Shown: positions 42,840 to 51,569, counted from the first letter of the stretch. The stretch: DNA of 64,000 nucleotides from Viridibacillus sp050278625 (GCF_050278625.1 NZ_JBNNTI010000003.1:62001-126000), one strand, 5' to 3'. The notes: generated by a model not told the origin, from the sequence alone. Made by a program: numbers and translations.

Positions 42840-43211
42840 ATGGTAGAAATAATATCAGTCGCTATTGGCGGTATGATAGGAGTAATGCTTCGCTATGGTG
42901 TGACAATAACAGTACCGTCAGAATGGGTGTTGTGGGTTGTTAATGGAATAGGGAGTGCTATATTAGGAGTATTAAACGGGCTATTTGTTCGTTATAAACC
43001 AGCCAATTCATTACGACTTTTTTTAACAACAGGTATGTTAGGGGCATTTACGACATTCTCCACTTTTTCTGCTAGTTGGCTTGCACTTATGCAGACTAGT
43101 ACGTTATTAGCCATAGTATACGCAATTATGATGACAGGCGTCTGCGTAGCGTTAGCTTCTTTTGGCTACTTATGCACAGTACCGAAAGTAAAAGCAGGTG
43201 AACGATTATGA
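42840..43211 (+). CDS. crcB: Fluoride exporter subunit Fluc/CrcB (first copy)
   Basis: A 123-residue four-helix protein of the Fluc/CrcB channel family, which exports F- passively. The conserved core TTGMLGAFTTFSTFSASW contains the pore phenylalanines and the Na+-site segment; GGMIGVMLRYGV is the N-terminal signature. It overlaps the second crcB by four bases. Two different adjacent copies suggest a heterodimeric channel, the usual arrangement in Bacilli. No fluoride riboswitch is visible in the 20 bases before it; it seems to follow the acylase gene directly. Confidence 0.88.
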   Translation: MVEIISVAIGGMIGVMLRYGVTITVPSEWVLWVVNGIGSAILGVLNGLFVRYKPANSLRLFLTTGMLGAFTTFSTFSASWLALMQTSTLLAIVYAIMMTGVCVALASFGYLCTVPKVKAGERL

Positions 43212-43558
43212 CCTGGTTTTTAGTTGCTATAGGTGGTGGCCTCGGTGCCGTAGCTCGTTATGGTGTGATTGAGTGGATGAAGCGAAAGGAACAACCCTTT
43301 TTTATCTCTACATTTCTTGTAAATAGTGTTGGTTCACTATTGATAGGGATGGCTTTACATTTAGGGTCGGAGCAAGCGACGCTTACCTCATTCTTCACAA
43401 TTGGCTTTTTAGGAGCATTCACTACATTTTCTACATTTGCTTTTGATGTTATAAAATTAATAGAAGAACGTGATTATCGTGCGGTGTTATTGTATCCAGT
43501 CCTCACATTATTTGTAGGTATTGTTTTAGTAACGCTCGGTTGGCAAATATTAGCTTAA
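43208..43558 (+). CDS. crcB: Fluoride exporter subunit Fluc/CrcB (second copy)
   Basis: A 116-residue partner with GGGLGAVARYGVIEW at the N-terminus, FLVNSVGSLLIGM in helix 2 and GFLGAFTTFSTFAFDV in helix 3. The Asn in the NSVGS segment is the conserved pore residue. It is translationally coupled to the first copy (ATGA overlap). Together they would form a dual-topology-derived antiparallel pair in the membrane. A strong terminator follows. Confidence 0.9.
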   Translation: MTWFLVAIGGGLGAVARYGVIEWMKRKEQPFFISTFLVNSVGSLLIGMALHLGSEQATLTSFFTIGFLGAFTTFSTFAFDVIKLIEERDYRAVLLYPVLTLFVGIVLVTLGWQILA

Positions 43559-43565
43559 TACGAAA

Positions 43566-43603
43566 AGGAAGCTTGGCAATAATGCCAGGCTTCTTTTTTT
43601 TTT
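43566..43603. terminator. Terminator between crcB and the P1 peptidase gene
   Basis: GAAGCTTGGCA pairs with TGCCAGGCTTC around ATAA, followed by a run of T. The T run touches the stop codon of the convergent gene. Confidence 0.88.
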
Positions 43604-44582
43604 ATAATTGCCCTTTGCTAATCATGCGACCTTTCCGTCCAGTTGTCGTTTCAGCATGTAGTATAGACTGGTATATAGATTCTTCAGTCGCTTCAATAAC
43701 CGCTTGGAAAAGGTTATTCATTACGTCTGTATCATCACGTAATATTGAATGTTCTGCAGTTAAGGAATTTGAAGTGTGTGGGATTGTATAGGCATTTGAA
43801 AAGCCGATAATAATATCACCACTACCATTATGGATATGTGTTCCTGTTCTACCTAAGCCAATGGAAGCGCGTTTAGCCAAACGCTTTAGTTGACGTGCAT
43901 CAACTGGTGCATCGGTAGCGACAACGATAATGACTGAACCATCTGGCTTGTCGATTTGTTTTTGTTGCCAGTTCGCAAATTTGCATTCATGGGCATTGCC
44001 AAAGTTTGTTAAAGATAATACTCCAACTGTATAAGCTCGATCTTCGTTATCCACAATTCTAGAAGAGGAACCAATTCCTCCTTTGACGTTGTAACAAATC
44101 ATACCTTTACCAGCACCCACTGCTCCTTGTTGAACAGGTCCACCCTCAGCATTTTGGATTGCATTTTGTGCATGCTCGGGTCTAACGGCCATTAAACGCA
44201 TGCTATTTAAATGACTATCGTTACATTCACCAACAACAATATTAAGTGAGCTAGTAGAATCTCCAATTGACGGATTTTCTTGCAACATATACTGCAAAGT
44301 ACCTTCTAAAACTGCTCCGACACTAAATGTGTTTGTTAGCATAATAGGCGATTCTAGTACCCCTAATTCTTCTATTTGTATAAGACCGGCTGTTTTACCA
44401 AAGCCATTCAATACAAAGCTTGCAGCAGGTACTTTTTGTTCAAATGGATTTTGGTTATGGGATAAGATCGCTGTTACACCCGTACAAATTGTGTCTTCCT
44501 CATCTAACTTTTTGTGTAATGTTACATGCCCAACTCGTACATTTGGGACGTCTGTTATAGCATTCCATCTCCCTTTATTCAT
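43602..44582 (-). CDS. P1-family peptidase (DmpA/BapA-like L-aminopeptidase)
   Basis: A 326-residue DmpA-fold protein, a self-cleaving beta-aminopeptidase type related to Ochrobactrum DmpA. The predicted cleavage and nucleophile site is DG/SVIIVVATDAP with Ser216. Other conserved stretches are ITDVPNVRVGHVT at the N-terminus, GGIGSSSRIV near 170 and RIGLGRTGTHIHNGSGDI-like ASIGLGRTGTHIHNG. Such enzymes release N-terminal residues from small peptides, amides or beta-peptides. The physiological role is unknown. The ATG follows TTAGGAGAG. It is monocistronic and divergent from the cad operon. Confidence 0.86.
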   Translation of the reverse strand: MNKGRWNAITDVPNVRVGHVTLHKKLDEEDTICTGVTAILSHNQNPFEQKVPAASFVLNGFGKTAGLIQIEELGVLESPIMLTNTFSVGAVLEGTLQYMLQENPSIGDSTSSLNIVVGECNDSHLNSMRLMAVRPEHAQNAIQNAEGGPVQQGAVGAGKGMICYNVKGGIGSSSRIVDNEDRAYTVGVLSLTNFGNAHECKFANWQQKQIDKPDGSVIIVVATDAPVDARQLKRLAKRASIGLGRTGTHIHNGSGDIIIGFSNAYTIPHTSNSLTAEHSILRDDTDVMNNLFQAVIEATEESIYQSILHAETTTGRKGRMISKGQL

Positions 44583-44664
44583 AACTAATCTCTCCTAATT
44601 ATCTTTTTAATTAATTATATTGAAAATTCAAAATATAAACAATGGAGAAAATTGTCCTGAACAA

Positions 44665-44680
44665 TCAAACGACCATTTGA
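44665..44680. promoter_or_regulatory. CadC-type operator 1, overlapping the cad -35
   Basis: TCAAACGACCATTTGA is an imperfect 7-2-7 dyad that overlaps the -35 element. Confidence 0.7.
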
Positions 44681-44705
44681 ATAAAATATATAAAAAATGT
44701 ATACT
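44677..44705 (+). promoter_or_regulatory. Promoter of the cadCA operon
   Basis: TTGAAT (44677-44682) and TATACT (44700-44705) with an ideal 17-base spacer. It is bracketed by two ArsR-type dyads. Confidence 0.7.
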
Positions 44706-44716
44706 GATATCAACAA

Positions 44717-44732
44717 TCAAATGGATGTTTGA
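44717..44732. promoter_or_regulatory. CadC-type operator 2, between -10 and the gene
   Basis: TCAAATGGATGTTTGA, a near copy of the dyad at 44665-44680 and close to the staphylococcal CadC/CzrA operator style (TCAAATA...TTTGA). Confidence 0.7.
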
Positions 44733-44747
44733 ATGAGGAGGTGCAGA

Positions 44748-45113
44748 ATGCAAAAAGATATGTGTGAAGTAACTAAAGTACATGATGAAGCGGTAGAGCG
44801 AGTACAAAGTCAAATTCCCGAATTGCAAAAGTTAGCTCAATTCTTTAAAGCATTTTCAGATGAAACGCGCTTAAAGATTTTATATGCATTAACAATTGAA
44901 AAAGCATTGTGTGTCTGTGATGTAGCAGCGATTATAGGTTCCTCAACGGCAACAGCATCGCATCATTTAAGGTATTTACGCGATAATGCTTTAGCAAAAT
45001 CGCATCGTAAGGGGAAACTCATTTATTATGAACTTGCAGATAATCATGTTGAACTACTTGTGAAAATTGCCTATGAACATTTGAAAGAAGGGGATTGCAT
45101 TGAAAAAAACTGA
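44748..45113 (+). CDS. cadC: ArsR/SmtB-family metal repressor, CadC-like
   Basis: A 121-residue winged-helix repressor. The alpha-3 metal site CVCD is at Cys55 and Cys57 in KALCVCDVAAI, and an N-terminal Cys6 lies in KDMCEVTKVH, as in CadC. The second N-terminal cysteine of CadC is replaced (Lys10/Val11), so the metal site has three rather than four thiols. The recognition helix is STATASHHLRYL. The ATG at 44748 follows GAGGAGG. It overlaps cadA by 14 bases and should release its twin operators when Cd, Pb or Zn binds. Confidence 0.88.
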   Translation: MQKDMCEVTKVHDEAVERVQSQIPELQKLAQFFKAFSDETRLKILYALTIEKALCVCDVAAIIGSSTATASHHLRYLRDNALAKSHRKGKLIYYELADNHVELLVKIAYEHLKEGDCIEKN

Positions 45114-47208
45114 GCAGCAAGAGTATAGATTGCAGAATTTATCTTGTGCGAGTTGTGCAAAGAAATTTGAAAAGAACATTCAAAATATCTCTACAGTAGA
45201 TGGAGTGCAATTAAATTTTGGAGCAGCAAAGCTCACAGTTATAGGAGAAGCATCAATTGAACAACTTGAAGAAGCAGGTGCCTTTGATGGCATAAAAGTT
45301 AATCATGCAGATGATAGAAGGATTGAAAAAAATACTCCATTTTTTAAGAAGAAAGAAAATATCTTAGCGGGTATTTCTTTAATATTCGTTTTAGCAGGTT
45401 ATTTAGTGGCATCGTTTAAAGGTGATGATTATTTACCAGCGATAACTTTGTTTTTATTAGCCATAGTCATTGGCGGATATGATATTTTCAAAACAGGATT
45501 TAAAAATTTACTTCGATTAGAATTTGATATGAAAACGTTAATGACGATTGCCATTATTGGAGCAGCAATAATAGGCGAATGGCAAGAAGGGGCAGTTGTT
45601 GTCTTTTTATTTGCTGTTAGCGAAGCGTTAGAAGCATATTCGATGAATAAGGCAAGACAGTCAATCAGTAGTTTGATGGATATTGCACCAGCAACTGCGA
45701 TGGTACGTAGAGGAGATCAATTAGTAGAACTTGCAACAGAGGATATTCTAATTGGTGATATATTAATTGTAAAACCGGGGCAAAAGATTGCAATGGACGG
45801 TAAAGTGCAAAGTGGTATTTCAAGTGTAAATCAAGCTCCAATTACGGGTGAATCAATTCCAGTAAGGAAAGAAATAGGCGACGAAGTATTTGCGGGAACA
45901 TTAAATGAAGAGGGCGCGTTGGAAATCTTAGTTACGAAACATGTAAAAGATACAACGATTGCGAAAATCATTCATTTAGTAGAAGAAGCCCAGGCAGAAA
46001 AAGCTCCTGCCCAAAAGTTTGTAGATCAGTTTGCAAAATATTACACACCACTAATTATTTTAATCGCTTTATTAGTGGCATTTATAACACCACTATTTTT
46101 GGGCGATTGGAATCACTGGATATATCAAGGATTAGCTGTATTAGTAGTCGGCTGCCCATGTGCACTTGTTATTTCAACCCCAGTGGCAATTGTCACAGCA
46201 ATTGGAAACGCAGCAAGACAAGGAGTTCTCATTAAAGGTGGAGTTCATCTAGAACAACTTGGGCGTATAAAAGCAATTGCATTTGATAAAACAGGTACAT
46301 TAACAAATGGCGTACCTGAAGTAACAAATGTATTAGTAGCGGATCATATTACGGAAGAAACTTTGATTCGTTTAGTAGCTGCAGTGGAACAGTCATCTCA
46401 GCATCCATTAGCTCGTGCAATTTTACAATATGCAAAAAAACATAAGGTACTACCAGCTATTGCTGAACAATTTCAATCGGTGACAGGTAAGGGTGCATAT
46501 GCTGAAATAGATGGTGCTCGTATTTCTGTAGGGAGTTTAACATGGATTCAAGAAATAGTAAGTATTCCTAAAGCTATGCAATCTACTATTAGCAACTTTC
46601 AAAAAGAAGGGAAATCTGTTATTGCCGTAATGTCAGGAGAAACTTTCCTTGGTTCTATAGCAATTGCAGATAAAGTTCGAAGTAATAGTGTAAGTGTCAT
46701 TCAAAAACTTCGTGACAATGGTATTGCACATACTGTTATGCTAACTGGTGATGCTGAGCCAACAGCTCGAGCTATAGCGCAGGAACTTCAGTTAACTGAT
46801 ATACGTGCTGGGTTATTACCAGAAGACAAACTACAGGCTATGAAAGAACTACAGTCTCAGTATGGTTCGGTTGCTATGGTTGGAGATGGTATTAACGATG
46901 CACCTGCTTTAGCGAATGCAACAGTTGGCATTGCGATGGGAGGTGCTGGTACGGATACAGCATTAGAGACAGCGGATGTGGCATTAATGGCAGATGACCT
47001 AGAAAAATTACCATATACGATAAGACTTAGTCGAAAAACGTTGCGAATTGTTAAAGAAAATATTATGTTTGCATTAGGGCTAAAATTGATAGCATTACTT
47101 CTAATTATTCCAGGATGGTTGACACTCTGGATTGCTATCTTTGCAGATATGGGTGCAACCCTACTAGTAGTATTAAATTCGTTACGTTTAATGCGCATGC
47201 AGAAATAA
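45100..47208 (+). CDS. cadA: Cd/Zn/Pb-exporting P1B-type ATPase CadA
   Basis: A 702-residue heavy-metal P-type ATPase. An N-terminal HMA domain holds the CASC metal motif (residues 16-19). The membrane metal site is VVGCPCALVIS (CPC), the phosphorylation motif is FDKTGTLT, the nucleotide site has the HP pair in SSQHPLARA, and the hinge is VAMVGDGINDAPAL. The last helices carry ADMGATLLVVLN, the aspartate type typical of Zn/Cd pumps rather than copper pumps. It starts with TTG behind GAAGGGG, overlapping the repressor gene, so expression is coupled to metal sensing. Confidence 0.95.
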   Translation: MKKTEQQEYRLQNLSCASCAKKFEKNIQNISTVDGVQLNFGAAKLTVIGEASIEQLEEAGAFDGIKVNHADDRRIEKNTPFFKKKENILAGISLIFVLAGYLVASFKGDDYLPAITLFLLAIVIGGYDIFKTGFKNLLRLEFDMKTLMTIAIIGAAIIGEWQEGAVVVFLFAVSEALEAYSMNKARQSISSLMDIAPATAMVRRGDQLVELATEDILIGDILIVKPGQKIAMDGKVQSGISSVNQAPITGESIPVRKEIGDEVFAGTLNEEGALEILVTKHVKDTTIAKIIHLVEEAQAEKAPAQKFVDQFAKYYTPLIILIALLVAFITPLFLGDWNHWIYQGLAVLVVGCPCALVISTPVAIVTAIGNAARQGVLIKGGVHLEQLGRIKAIAFDKTGTLTNGVPEVTNVLVADHITEETLIRLVAAVEQSSQHPLARAILQYAKKHKVLPAIAEQFQSVTGKGAYAEIDGARISVGSLTWIQEIVSIPKAMQSTISNFQKEGKSVIAVMSGETFLGSIAIADKVRSNSVSVIQKLRDNGIAHTVMLTGDAEPTARAIAQELQLTDIRAGLLPEDKLQAMKELQSQYGSVAMVGDGINDAPALANATVGIAMGGAGTDTALETADVALMADDLEKLPYTIRLSRKTLRIVKENIMFALGLKLIALLLIIPGWLTLWIAIFADMGATLLVVLNSLRLMRMQK

Positions 47209-47237
47209 CTGTATCGCGTAATCGGAGGTCGAGTAAT

Positions 47238-48347
47238 GTGAAACTAATAGAGTGGACAATGGAAGAACAGGAACAGTTAATACATTTTATGACGATGAAT
47301 ACGTGGCCATATCACGTCAATTCTCATCCAGGTCGTGAACTAGTTGAAAAGGCGATTGATGAGGGTGGCTACGAGTCAGAAGAGGTGAAGACGTTCTGGT
47401 TAGAAAGCGATGAAGGCGAAAAGGTAGGTTTGGTGAAGATTTATGATCTGCAAGATGAAATACCTCTTTTTGATCTACGTATTGCGGAAAAATGGCGTGG
47501 GTTAGGGCATGGTACTGCTGCATTAAGGCTGGTCTCAAATTATGTATTCAGTTTGCATGAGAAGAAGATTCGTCTTGAAGGGCATACACGACAGGATAAC
47601 TTCCCAATGCGCAAAACCTTTGAGCGTGCTGGTTTCTTAAAGGAGGCACATTTAAGACAAGCTTGGTTTGTACCAAAAGAGTATGCATACTATGATGCTG
47701 TCACATATGGCATCACCCGTGAAGATTTTTTAGAAGGCAAAACAACGCCTGTTAGTTGGGACGATGAAAAAGTAAAAGAGGAAGTTCGTTTTGAAAAAAA
47801 CTGGGATTTCCCTAATACGTTTAATTCTGAAAGATTGATTATACGTATGCCGCTTATGGAAGATGCTGAAGCAGTTTGGGATTCGATTATTGAATCAGCA
47901 ACGTCATTGAAACAATACATGCCTTGGGCTCAGACATTACCTAAATCTGAAGAGACAAGAGAGAATATTCGACAAGCTATTGCAGATTTTTTGGCGAGAA
48001 AAGACTTGAGATTGCATATATTTTTAAAGGCGACAGGAGAATTTATAGGTAGCTCTGGTTTACACAAAATCGATTGGGATATTCCAAAGTTTGAAATTGG
48101 CTATTGGTTAGATGCACGTCATGAAGGTCAAGGCTATATGACAGAGGCAGTTGAACGTATTACACAATTTGCTTTTGAAGAGTTACATGCTGCGCGTATA
48201 GAAATTCGTTGCGATGTTGAGAATATTCGTAGTAGAGCTGTTGCTGAACGAGCACAATACGAATTAGAGGGAATCTTTAAAAATGATTCACTTTCTGCTA
48301 ACGGAAAAGTATTGAGAGATACTTGTATATATGCCAAAACACAATAA
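47238..48347 (+). CDS. Double GNAT acetyltransferase (two fused domains)
   Basis: A 369-residue protein made of two GNAT modules. The first (residues about 1-175) has the acetyl-CoA loop EKWRGLGHGTAALRLV and NFPMRKTFERAGF. The second (about 190-369) is RimJ/RimL-like: SERLIIRMPLMEDAE, FEIGYWLDARHEGQGYMTEA, and ENIRSRAVAERAQYELEG. Each half matches a family that usually occurs as a stand-alone gene in Bacillus, so this looks like a fusion. Substrates are unknown; the second half is of the ribosomal-protein or amino-acid N-acetyltransferase type. The GTG at 47238 follows GGAGG. It begins 29 bases after cadA and may be read through from it. Confidence 0.82.
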   Translation: MKLIEWTMEEQEQLIHFMTMNTWPYHVNSHPGRELVEKAIDEGGYESEEVKTFWLESDEGEKVGLVKIYDLQDEIPLFDLRIAEKWRGLGHGTAALRLVSNYVFSLHEKKIRLEGHTRQDNFPMRKTFERAGFLKEAHLRQAWFVPKEYAYYDAVTYGITREDFLEGKTTPVSWDDEKVKEEVRFEKNWDFPNTFNSERLIIRMPLMEDAEAVWDSIIESATSLKQYMPWAQTLPKSEETRENIRQAIADFLARKDLRLHIFLKATGEFIGSSGLHKIDWDIPKFEIGYWLDARHEGQGYMTEAVERITQFAFEELHAARIEIRCDVENIRSRAVAERAQYELEGIFKNDSLSANGKVLRDTCIYAKTQ

Positions 48348-48389
48348 AAAAATCGAATGCCAATGCGTTTACGCATTGGCATTCGAATG
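48346..48389 (-). terminator. Terminator between the double GNAT gene and the small membrane protein gene
   Basis: A perfect 15-bp stem TCGAATGCCAATGCG with CGCATTGGCATTCGA. On the minus strand a run of seven T follows, so it mainly serves the minus-strand gene. Confidence 0.85.
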
Positions 48390-48545
48390 TTATAATGATT
48401 TCTTTCCTGCCAGTAGCTGAACGAAGAACATAATACCCGCAATGACTAAAATAATGTGGATGAGACCGCCACCAATTTTAAAAAGTAAGCCAAGTAACCA
48501 GAATGCGATTAAAATACAGATAATCCACCATAGCAGTTTCCCCAT
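48390..48545 (-). CDS. Small membrane protein, lmo0937 family
   Basis: A 51-residue protein with two hydrophobic segments and the family pattern MGKLLWWIICILIAFWLLG and GGGLIHIILVIAGIMFF. Such short proteins are common in Firmicutes and often belong to general-stress regulons; function is unknown. The start at 48545 follows AAAAGGGGTG on the minus strand. A longer frame upstream is not supported by that ribosome site or by the family length. Confidence 0.82.
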   Translation of the reverse strand: MGKLLWWIICILIAFWLLGLLFKIGGGLIHIILVIAGIMFFVQLLAGKKSL

Positions 48546-48641
48546 TAGGAACACCCCTTTTGTTGTTATGTATAAATAATTCCCTTTTTCGAAAAAATTA
48601 AACATAAGGGAATTGTCGGAAGTACTTGAAGGAGAGAGAAT

Positions 48642-48950
48642 ATGACGGAACAAATGAAAACCTCGATAGTTACTGAAGAAGTGAAATTGTTGAACGTAAC
48701 AGAGGAAATCGTGCGAGGACTTGTGACTTTCACTATTCATGGTCCTGACTATCCAACATTTTGTCGCTGCCAAAAATGTGAATTAGATATTTGTGCTATT
48801 ACGTTAAATCATTTAGATAATCATTTTGTGACAACAAAAGAAGCTCGTGAAAGAGCCTACACTATTTTAAAGACACCCGAGAGCATCGAGAAAATTAATA
48901 AACAAATCATACATGCGATTCACATTGTTAGTCAGAAATCGACACATTAA
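48642..48950 (+). CDS. ComFB-like late competence protein
   Basis: A 102-residue protein with the ComFB pattern: NVTEEIVRGLV at residues 18-28, the cysteine cluster CRCQKCELDICAIT (Cys41, Cys43, Cys46, Cys51) and ALNHL-like LNHLDNHFVTT. In B. subtilis comFB sits between comFA and comFC; here it is alone, next to mntR. The cysteines suggest zinc binding. ComFB-like proteins in cyanobacteria bind cyclic dinucleotides, so a signalling role is possible but unproven here. The ATG follows GAAGGAGAG. Confidence 0.75.
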   Translation: MTEQMKTSIVTEEVKLLNVTEEIVRGLVTFTIHGPDYPTFCRCQKCELDICAITLNHLDNHFVTTKEARERAYTILKTPESIEKINKQIIHAIHIVSQKSTH

Positions 48951-49056
48951 AAGAACAATTCCCTGTAATAGGTACGCTCATTTACCGTTTTAGGTTACGT
49001 TTTATTAGTGCTTGTAGTAAACTATACAGTAGGATATGGAAAGAGAGGGACATGAG

Positions 49057-49476
49057 ATGCCGACACCGAGTATGGAAGACCACATCGAACAAATATACTT
49101 ATTAATTGATCAAAAGGGTTATGCGCGCGTATCGGATATCGCTGAAGCATTGTCAGTTCTTCCTTCCTCTGTTACCAAAATGGTTCAGAAGCTTGATAAA
49201 GATGGTTACTTAGTGTACGAACGTTATAGAGGCCTCATGTTGACCCCTAAAGGCTCCAAACTAGGCAAGCGTTTAGTAGAACGACATGATCTACTAGAGA
49301 ATTTTTTAAGACTAATTGGTGTAGATGAAGAACGAATTTACAATGATGTTGAAGGAATTGAGCATCATTTAAGTTGGAATTCTATAGACCGCATAGCAGA
49401 TCTTATACAAGTGATGGAAGAAAATCCTACATTTATTCAAAAGCTTGAGGAGTTAAAAACTCAACAAAGTGAATGA
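49057..49476 (+). CDS. mntR: Manganese-responsive regulator MntR
   Basis: A 139-residue DtxR-family repressor almost the same as B. subtilis MntR in layout. Metal ligands Asp8 and Glu11 are in MPTPSMEDHIEQIY; the remaining ligands fall in RLVERHDLLENF (His77) and DVEGIEHHLS (Glu99, Glu102, His103). The recognition helix is PSSVTKMVQKLDKDGY. With Mn2+ it represses manganese importers and can activate exporters; none of its targets is in the window. The ATG at 49057 follows AGAGAGGGA; the frame extends seven codons upstream without need. Confidence 0.94.
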   Translation: MPTPSMEDHIEQIYLLIDQKGYARVSDIAEALSVLPSSVTKMVQKLDKDGYLVYERYRGLMLTPKGSKLGKRLVERHDLLENFLRLIGVDEERIYNDVEGIEHHLSWNSIDRIADLIQVMEENPTFIQKLEELKTQQSE

Positions 49477-49502
49477 TATGTCATATGAAGGGAGCTAGAT
49501 GT

Positions 49503-50363
49503 ATGGCAGAATTACAATCAGGCGATATCGTTAAATTATTTGTGAAAGAAAAACAAGAATCAAAGTATATTCTAACCAATGATTTTGTTGATATTCCACT
49601 TAATATTTCGGAAGTAACGGAGCCTTTAGAACTAAATAGTAAAATTGAGGTATTTTTATTTGCTGACCGTAGAGGAAATCTATCCGCTACAACAGCTATA
49701 CCTCATATTAATAAAGATGAATACGGCTGGGCACGCGTATTACATGTGAAAGATCGTGACGGTGCTTATGTTGATATCGGTACTTCTAGAGAGGTATTAG
49801 TACCAGCGGAGGATTTACCAAAGCTTAAGCCACTATGGCCAGAGCCGGGCAATCATTTATTTATCACGTTGCGTACAGACCGTGATGGAGGTTTATTCGG
49901 ACGCCTTGCTACAGAGGAAAAAGTATTGGAAATGTATGAAGATGCAGAACCTGAACTTTTCAACCAAAATATCATCGCTCGTCCATACCGTTTACTACCA
50001 GTTGGAACATTCCTTATTGGTGTAGATACACCTTATCGTATTTTTGTACACGAATCAGAACGTAATGCAGAGCCTCGCCTTGGTGCAGATATCTCAGTAC
50101 GTGTAATTGAAGTGAAGGAAGACGGTACTATTAACGCTTCAATGTTACCACGTAAATACGAACGTCTATCGGATGACGCTGAGAAAATCTTTGCTTACTT
50201 ACAAGAAATTGGCGGCAAAATGCCTTTTGGAGATAAATCGTCTCCTGAGGAAATCAAAGAGATGTTCCATATGAGTAAAGCTTCGTTTAAACGCGCTTTA
50301 GGAACATTAATGAAAGCCGGACGAATTACACAAGTAGATGGTTGGACTGAAATTAAAGAATAA
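49503..50363 (+). CDS. cvfB: S1-domain RNA-binding protein CvfB (YitL-like)
   Basis: A 286-residue protein with S1-like beta-barrels in the first two thirds (GDIVKLFVKEKQESKYILT, DGAYVDIGTSREVLVPAEDLP, LGADISVRVIEVKEDGTINAS) and a C-terminal winged-helix domain (SSPEEIKEMFHMSKASFKRAL). CvfB affects virulence-factor expression in Staphylococcus and binds RNA; the molecular role is poorly defined. The ATG at 49503 follows GAAGGGAG. It starts 27 bases after mntR and probably shares its transcript. A terminator follows. Confidence 0.9.
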   Translation: MAELQSGDIVKLFVKEKQESKYILTNDFVDIPLNISEVTEPLELNSKIEVFLFADRRGNLSATTAIPHINKDEYGWARVLHVKDRDGAYVDIGTSREVLVPAEDLPKLKPLWPEPGNHLFITLRTDRDGGLFGRLATEEKVLEMYEDAEPELFNQNIIARPYRLLPVGTFLIGVDTPYRIFVHESERNAEPRLGADISVRVIEVKEDGTINASMLPRKYERLSDDAEKIFAYLQEIGGKMPFGDKSSPEEIKEMFHMSKASFKRALGTLMKAGRITQVDGWTEIKE

Positions 50364-50370
50364 AATTGAT

Positions 50371-50423
50371 GGAGCAAAAGTAGAAAGTTTCCATACTTTC
50401 AGAAACTTTTTGCTCCTTTTTTT
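50371..50423 (+). terminator. mntR-cvfB terminator
   Basis: GGAGCAAAA pairs with TTTTTGCTCC, with an inner GAAAGT/ACTTTC stem, followed by a long T run. Confidence 0.88.
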
Positions 50424-50636
50424 CGTAATAATACATAGTGGTGAGAAAATAAGTAAAATCATAGTATGTAGCAATTGCTATCAACAAATTTTTTTGATTC
50501 AGTTATTTAGTTAGTTTTTCTTAATACAATCAGTTTGATAGAAGTCATACTATTCGTTGCTTAAGAACGCATCTGTATGAAATAGTCTACTCTACAAACG
50601 TATATGAAACACTTTTAAATGAAGGAGGAAATAGAA

Positions 50637-51569
50637 ATGAAAAAGAAATTTTTAGCCATCTTAACGGCAATGTTTTTAACAACTTCAGTTGTAGCACCCC
50701 CGATTAGCTTTGCAAGCACAACTGATACTTCAGCAACAAAAGCTATTAATGAAAAATTAGGTGTGCCAATCGTTGTTTACGGTGGCAATTTATCAGATAC
50801 AGAAAAAGAAAGCGTGAAGAAAAGTCTAAATGTAGCAAGTGAAGCAGAAGTAGAAGAGATTACAGTAACAGGTGCTGATTTAGTAAAGTATATTTCAGAT
50901 GGTGATGCACGTTCTCGTATGTATTCTTCAGCGAAGATTACGCGTAAAGATGCTGGAGTCGGATTAGTCATTAATATTGTAACACCACAAAATATTACAC
51001 AAGTAACATCAGATATGTATGCAAATGCTATGTTAACAGCTGGTATTGAGGACGCTGTAGTAGAAGTAGCAGCTCCTAAAGCAGTTACAGGACACTCTGC
51101 ACTTGTAGGTATTTATAAAGCATATGAAGTAACAACTGGTGAAAAGCTAGACACAGAACGTACTGATGTAGCGAATGAAGAACTTTCTGTCGCAACAGAT
51201 TTAGCACAAAAAGCAGGCGTTGACGATGAAAAAGTAAGCCAACTATTAACTGAAATCAAAAAGCAAATTGCAGAACAAAAACCCGCAACAAAAGAAGATG
51301 TTGAAAAAATTGTAAACGAACAACTTAGCAAATTAGAGATTAATTTGAGCGATAAAGACCGCCAACTGCTAATTAATTTAATGAATAAAATCAGTAAATT
51401 AGATATCGATTTTAGTAAATGGGGCAGTCAATTAGAAGACTTAAGTAGTACGTTAAAAGATAAACTAGGTAGCATTTCAGAAGATATTAAAAGCGATTCG
51501 GGCTTTTGGGCAAGTGTTAAAAACTTTTTCCAAAAAATAATAGACGGTATTAGTGGCCTTTTTAGCTAA
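50637..51569 (+). CDS. Exported DUF1002-family protein (YpuA-like)
   Basis: A 310-residue secreted protein with a signal peptide (MKKKFLAILTAMFLTTSVVA, cleavage after about ISFA). The DUF1002 domain follows: GVPIVVYGGNLSDTEKESV, ITVTGADLVKYISDGDARSRMYSSA and GHSALVGIYKAYE. The last 100 residues are helical and charged with coiled-coil character (EKIVNEQLSKLEINLSDKD) and end in a hydrophobic amphipathic segment. Function is unknown; B. subtilis YpuA has been linked to the cell envelope. The ATG at 50637 follows AAGGAGG. Confidence 0.85.
   Translation: MKKKFLAILTAMFLTTSVVAPPISFASTTDTSATKAINEKLGVPIVVYGGNLSDTEKESVKKSLNVASEAEVEEITVTGADLVKYISDGDARSRMYSSAKITRKDAGVGLVINIVTPQNITQVTSDMYANAMLTAGIEDAVVEVAAPKAVTGHSALVGIYKAYEVTTGEKLDTERTDVANEELSVATDLAQKAGVDDEKVSQLLTEIKKQIAEQKPATKEDVEKIVNEQLSKLEINLSDKDRQLLINLMNKISKLDIDFSKWGSQLEDLSSTLKDKLGSISEDIKSDSGFWASVKNFFQKIIDGISGLFS

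Noticed and set aside
48546..48773. N-terminal extension of the small lmo0937-family protein
   Set aside because: Family length is about 50 residues and a strong ribosome site precedes the internal ATG at 48545; the extension overlaps the divergent ComFB-like gene.
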